Shown one piece after another: positions 21,933 through 25,049 of a stretch of 25,049 nt of DNA; the stretch's first letter is position 1, and each line of letters starts with the position of its first letter. The notes beneath the pieces are model-generated. The model did no database searches. It was not told the origin of the DNA and worked only from the letters and a program-made list of their open reading frames with translations. The stretch is from contig CAZAQS010000044.1 of assembly GCA_964486825.1 (NCBI GenBank), forward strand, positions 1 through 25,049. Reading direction: 5' to 3'. The stretch comes from CAZAQS01 sp964486825 (GTDB taxonomy: Bacteria > Chloroflexota > Anaerolineae > Anaerolineales > UBA4823). A program made the translations under genes and the position numbers.

Positions 21933-24900
21933 ATGACTGAACAAGCTGCTCCCCGATCCACCTGGCGCAATTTGATATTCAATCTAACCTTGATCCTGAT
22001 CTTGTTGGTTGGAGCCTTACTCCGGTTTTCGGGGATCGACTGGGGCGAATATTCCTTTATGCATCCAGATGAGCGCTTCCTGTTGATGGTCGGCTCAAGC
22101 ATTCAGCCCGTCGATAGCCTCTCAGAATACTTCGATACCGCCAACTCCAGCTTGAACCCGCATAACCGCGGTCACGGTTTTTACGTATACGGTACATTAC
22201 CCCTATTCCTGGCCCGTTACGCTGTCCAGGCATTTTTTGGACAATCAGGCCTGGTCGAAATGACGGACGCCGGGCGGTTCCTGGCCGCGATTGCGGATCT
22301 TTTGATCGTTCTATTGGTATACCTTATCGCCAACCGCTTGTATGGAACGCGCGTGGCGCTTTTGGCAACTGCTTTTTCATCTGCCACCGTCCTGCAAATC
22401 CAGCAAGCCCATTATTTTACGATGGACCCTTTCATCACCTTTTTTACGGTACTGGCGATATATTTTTCCGTCCAGATAGCCATGAGCGCCTGGCCTGCTC
22501 ACCCTGAACAGAGGTCCACCGCGGATCAGGAGCTGGTTCACCAGGCAGAGGTGTCCTCTCTCGAAACGAGCAGGCAGCGAGTGCATGCTTTTGCTCCCCA
22601 GACCCAGCAAGCCAGCAATCTGACGGCTCAGTTTGCGCGGGTGGTGGCCCACCCGCTCTTCCTGAGCAGCATTGCTTTTGGGTTTGCGCTCGGATGCGCG
22701 GTGGCTTCTAAAATTAATGCTGCGCCGGTGGCGATGATGCTGCCTGCAGCCCTGGGAATAAGGTTGTACCTGCTCCCGCCTGAAGAACGACAGTCGCGCC
22801 TGGCAGAAGCTTTCTGGTTCCTGGCTTTGGGAGCTTTCACCAGCCTGCTGGTCTTCCGCCTCTTCCAGCCATATGCCTTCAGCGGACCCGGCTTCTTCGG
22901 CTTGATACCGAATGATGCCTGGATCGCCAATATCCGTGAGCAGCGCATCCAGGCGACCGGGGACATCGACTTCCCGCCTGCCATGCAATGGGCGCGCCGC
23001 CCAATCTGGTTCTCATTCCAGAATATGGTCTTATGGGGGCTAGGATTACCGCTAGGAATCCTGGCCTGGATGGGATTCCTAGCGGTTGGCTGGCGTATCT
23101 GGAAAGGCGATTGGCGTGCTCATATCCTGCCCTGGGGATGGGTGGCCTTTTACTTCACCTGGCAGTCGCTACAGTTCAATCCTACCATGCGCTACCAGTA
23201 CCCGGTTTACCCTTTTCTGGCAATCTTTGCTGCTTGGGCCCTGGTAGCCCTTTACGACCGCGGCCGCCGCTCGAACTGGAAGATTGAACAGAGAGGCCTG
23301 AGCCCTACCTGGAGCAGGAACCTGGCTGTGATCGCTGGCGCTGGCGTCTTGTTGGGCACCTTTGTATACGCCTTTGCCTTCGCCCGCATCTATACCTCGC
23401 CCTTCACACGGGTAGAAGCCTCTTATTGGATCTACCAGAATATCCCTGGCTCGCTCAACCTGCGCATCCAAACCCCGGACGGTATGTACAACCAGCCCCT
23501 GCCGTACGCTTATGATTACACCCTACGACCGGGTATGCCATTTACAGAGGCCTTCCGGGCTCGTGAAAGCGGCTTGCTTTCGGAAATTTATCTGAAGGAC
23601 CTGCTAAACCCGGATGCCGCTGTGGGGGACAAAGACTTTACCCTAAGGTTAGCTCCCATGCCTGAGGCCCCCGGCAGACCTTCTCAGGGCACGGTCAGGA
23701 TAAGCTTCCCAGACGATGACTCGTTCATTTCAGGCCCGCCAATCGTAGTGCCGCTCGACCAGCCTTTCGAGCTGGTCGCCGGGCAGACCTACTCCTTGAT
23801 CCTGGAGCTGTTCCCGAACCAGGGCCCGGTCAGGCTGTCCGGCTGGTTGGATCTGCCCATTTACCGGATGGATGGGAGCGTTTTCATGCAGCCCGTACAG
23901 CTAACGGATGCCATGATTGGTGCTGCCCAATCCTATACCACCTTTTTCGTCGCCCAAGAGGACGGCGACGTCATGGAGGTGGCTCTGAACCAGGTTCAAG
24001 CAGTCGAGCCCACCTCGGGCGAGCAGACCTTGAACCTGACTTTCTCTGGGGCAGATCAGGAGGTTTCCTCAGGTAGCCTGACACTTGATTTGAGTCGAGC
24101 TGCGGGTGGTCGGGCGAGCGGGTATCTCATTGCCCTTGATCCACCTGTTGAAGTGAAGGAAGGGGAGTTGTATAACCTGACCCTTTCGGTGGAGTCGGGT
24201 AGTGGCGGAATTACGTTGAAAGGCACACCCATTGCCAATGAAGGGGATTGGGATGACAGCTTGCCGCTGAGGCTGGGGAGCTACGATGGTTTTGGGGGCA
24301 TTTACCCTACCGGGCTAAACTTCAATATGTATTGGGACGATAACCCCGAAAAGTTAGCCCGCTTCGAGCGCATCCTGGACGAGGCCGAGTACATCTTGAT
24401 TACTTCCAGTCGCCAGTGGGGTAGTCTGCCGCGCTTGCCGGAACGCTTCCCGCTCGTTACCCAATACTACCGCCACCTGATCGGTTGCCCGGCTGAGCAG
24501 AGCATCGAGTGGTGTTATAACGTAGCGCAGGTGGGGGATTTCCAGGGTAACCTGGGCTTCGAGCTGGTGAAGGTCTTTCAATCTGAGCCCACCCTCGGTC
24601 CACTACGCGTTAATACTCAATTTGCCGAAGAAGCTTTTACGGTCTACGATCATCCTAAGGTCTTCGTCTTTCGAAAGACTGGCGACTATGATTCGCAGCG
24701 CGTCTCCTCGATCTTGGGAGAGGTGGACTTTACGCGTGTGATCCGCATCACGCCGAAACAGGCGCCCTCCCATCCGGCAGACCTGATGTTGCCGGCCTCT
24801 CGGTTGGGAGACCAGCGCTTGGGCGGCACCTGGTCTGAGATCTTCGATACCCAGGCTTTGCACAACCGTTCGCAGTTCGTTGGCGTGGTCGTCTGGTATC

Positions 24901-25049
24901 TCAGCATTTCCTTGTTAGGCTTAGCGGTTTATCCATTGGTGCGCCTGGCGATGCCTGGGTTAGCGGACCGTGGCTACCCACTTGCGCGCACCGCCGGGTT
25001 GCTGATCCTGGCGTACCTGGTTTGGGGGGCTGGTTCTTTGAATATCCCA
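21933..25049 (+). CDS. GT-C/DUF2298 (Chlor_Arch_YYY) membrane protein, 3' end missing
   Basis: The frame is open for 1039 codons and runs off the window. Residues 1-500 are a GT39-like membrane core. It has a first helix at 14-30, then SFMHPDERFLL with the acidic His44-Pro-Asp-Glu47 motif, and NPHNRGHGFYVYGTLP. A 49-residue hydrophilic insert (185-233) lies between helices. Residues about 510-900 are extracytoplasmic and beta-rich. Then come PKVFVFRKTGDYD and, from about residue 983, a membrane helix and LADRGYPLARTAGLLILAYLVWGAGSLNIP-type sequence, which is the opening of DUF2298, a domain shared by Chloroflexi and archaea. The domain is expected to continue past the edge. Function is inferred as polyprenyl-linked sugar transfer. 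The ATG at 21933 lacks a ribosome site. The -10 box just upstream may give a leaderless transcript. Confidence 0.85.
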   Translation, partial: MTEQAAPRSTWRNLIFNLTLILILLVGALLRFSGIDWGEYSFMHPDERFLLMVGSSIQPVDSLSEYFDTANSSLNPHNRGHGFYVYGTLPLFLARYAVQAFFGQSGLVEMTDAGRFLAAIADLLIVLLVYLIANRLYGTRVALLATAFSSATVLQIQQAHYFTMDPFITFFTVLAIYFSVQIAMSAWPAHPEQRSTADQELVHQAEVSSLETSRQRVHAFAPQTQQASNLTAQFARVVAHPLFLSSIAFGFALGCAVASKINAAPVAMMLPAALGIRLYLLPPEERQSRLAEAFWFLALGAFTSLLVFRLFQPYAFSGPGFFGLIPNDAWIANIREQRIQATGDIDFPPAMQWARRPIWFSFQNMVLWGLGLPLGILAWMGFLAVGWRIWKGDWRAHILPWGWVAFYFTWQSLQFNPTMRYQYPVYPFLAIFAAWALVALYDRGRRSNWKIEQRGLSPTWSRNLAVIAGAGVLLGTFVYAFAFARIYTSPFTRVEASYWIYQNIPGSLNLRIQTPDGMYNQPLPYAYDYTLRPGMPFTEAFRARESGLLSEIYLKDLLNPDAAVGDKDFTLRLAPMPEAPGRPSQGTVRISFPDDDSFISGPPIVVPLDQPFELVAGQTYSLILELFPNQGPVRLSGWLDLPIYRMDGSVFMQPVQLTDAMIGAAQSYTTFFVAQEDGDVMEVALNQVQAVEPTSGEQTLNLTFSGADQEVSSGSLTLDLSRAAGGRASGYLIALDPPVEVKEGELYNLTLSVESGSGGITLKGTPIANEGDWDDSLPLRLGSYDGFGGIYPTGLNFNMYWDDNPEKLARFERILDEAEYILITSSRQWGSLPRLPERFPLVTQYYRHLIGCPAEQSIEWCYNVAQVGDFQGNLGFELVKVFQSEPTLGPLRVNTQFAEEAFTVYDHPKVFVFRKTGDYDSQRVSSILGEVDFTRVIRITPKQAPSHPADLMLPASRLGDQRLGGTWSEIFDTQALHNRSQFVGVVVWYLSISLLGLAVYPLVRLAMPGLADRGYPLARTAGLLILAYLVWGAGSLNIP
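23048..23086. repeat. Perfect 14-bp inverted repeat inside the DUF2298 gene
   Basis: ACCGCTAGGAATCC (23048-23061) and GGATTCCTAGCGGT (23073-23086) are exact reverse complements around an 11-base loop. A partial third copy, GCTAGGATTACC, sits directly before at 23039-23050. The encoded segment is membrane-embedded and uses CTA and TTA leucine codons that are otherwise uncommon in this gene. Confidence 0.85.

Noticed and set aside
22377..22988. Long minus-strand open frame of about 200 codons
   Set aside because: It lies wholly opposite the well-supported GT-C/DUF2298 gene, has a low-complexity charged composition and matches no family.
1..25049. tRNA, rRNA, CRISPR array, transposon, prophage, toxin-antitoxin or defence genes
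   Set aside because: I looked for cloverleaf ends, regular repeats, transposase motifs and small paired genes, and saw none.

Overview
The window looks like a chromosomal segment of a Chloroflexota bacterium, most likely Anaerolineae or a close relative. This is judged from the gene set and protein sequences, not from a database search. The indicators are mevalonate kinase next to an isopentenyl phosphate kinase, a UbiA-type decaprenyl-phosphate phosphoribosyltransferase, a topoisomerase I with an N-terminal zinc ribbon, ArnT-like GT-C proteins, and a protein running into a DUF2298 (Chlor_Arch_YYY) domain shared by Chloroflexi and archaea. Coding density is high, and no gap exceeds about 210 bases. 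I saw no tRNA, rRNA, CRISPR array, insertion sequence or phage gene.

Layout. (1) 1-4781, plus strand: possible end of an unknown gene, mannose-1-phosphate guanylyltransferase, topA, and a two-helix membrane protein of unknown function. (2) 4881-9401, minus strand: greA, a dGTPase-like HD phosphohydrolase, then the isoprenoid cluster read in the order UbiA prenyltransferase, mevalonate kinase, isopentenyl phosphate kinase. A hairpin at 4818-4852 separates blocks 1 and 2, which converge. (3) 9507-11192, plus strand: a GNAT acetyltransferase and tlyA. (4) 11189-13540, minus strand: a cation diffusion facilitator and a GT4 glycosyltransferase. (5) 13591 to the end, plus strand: lepA and a flippase-like membrane protein, then an envelope-glycan run of CDP-paratose-2-epimerase-like protein, GT4 glycosyltransferase, SAM methyltransferase, a GT39-like membrane glycosyltransferase, and a large GT-C/DUF2298 protein cut by the window edge.

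How the genes may work together (inference). Mevalonate kinase and isopentenyl phosphate kinase feed isopentenyl diphosphate synthesis by the phosphomevalonate-decarboxylase variant of the mevalonate pathway. The UbiA enzyme uses a polyprenyl phosphate, a product of that pathway, to make polyprenyl-phosphoryl-ribose. GDP-mannose from the guanylyltransferase and the polyprenyl-linked sugars are the kind of donors used by the GT4 and GT-C enzymes at the right-hand end. The window therefore holds lipid-carrier synthesis and glycan assembly genes alongside housekeeping genes (topA, greA, dgt-like, tlyA, lepA).

The points most worth a second look are a recurring promoter layout with a -10 box 6-13 bases before an ATG that has no usable ribosome binding site; a perfect 14-bp inverted repeat inside the last gene with locally unusual leucine codons; the zinc-ribbon fusion on topA; the isoprenoid/DPPR-synthase cluster; and a possible 40-residue gene at 19595-19717. 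I found nothing that clearly amounts to a wholly new system.
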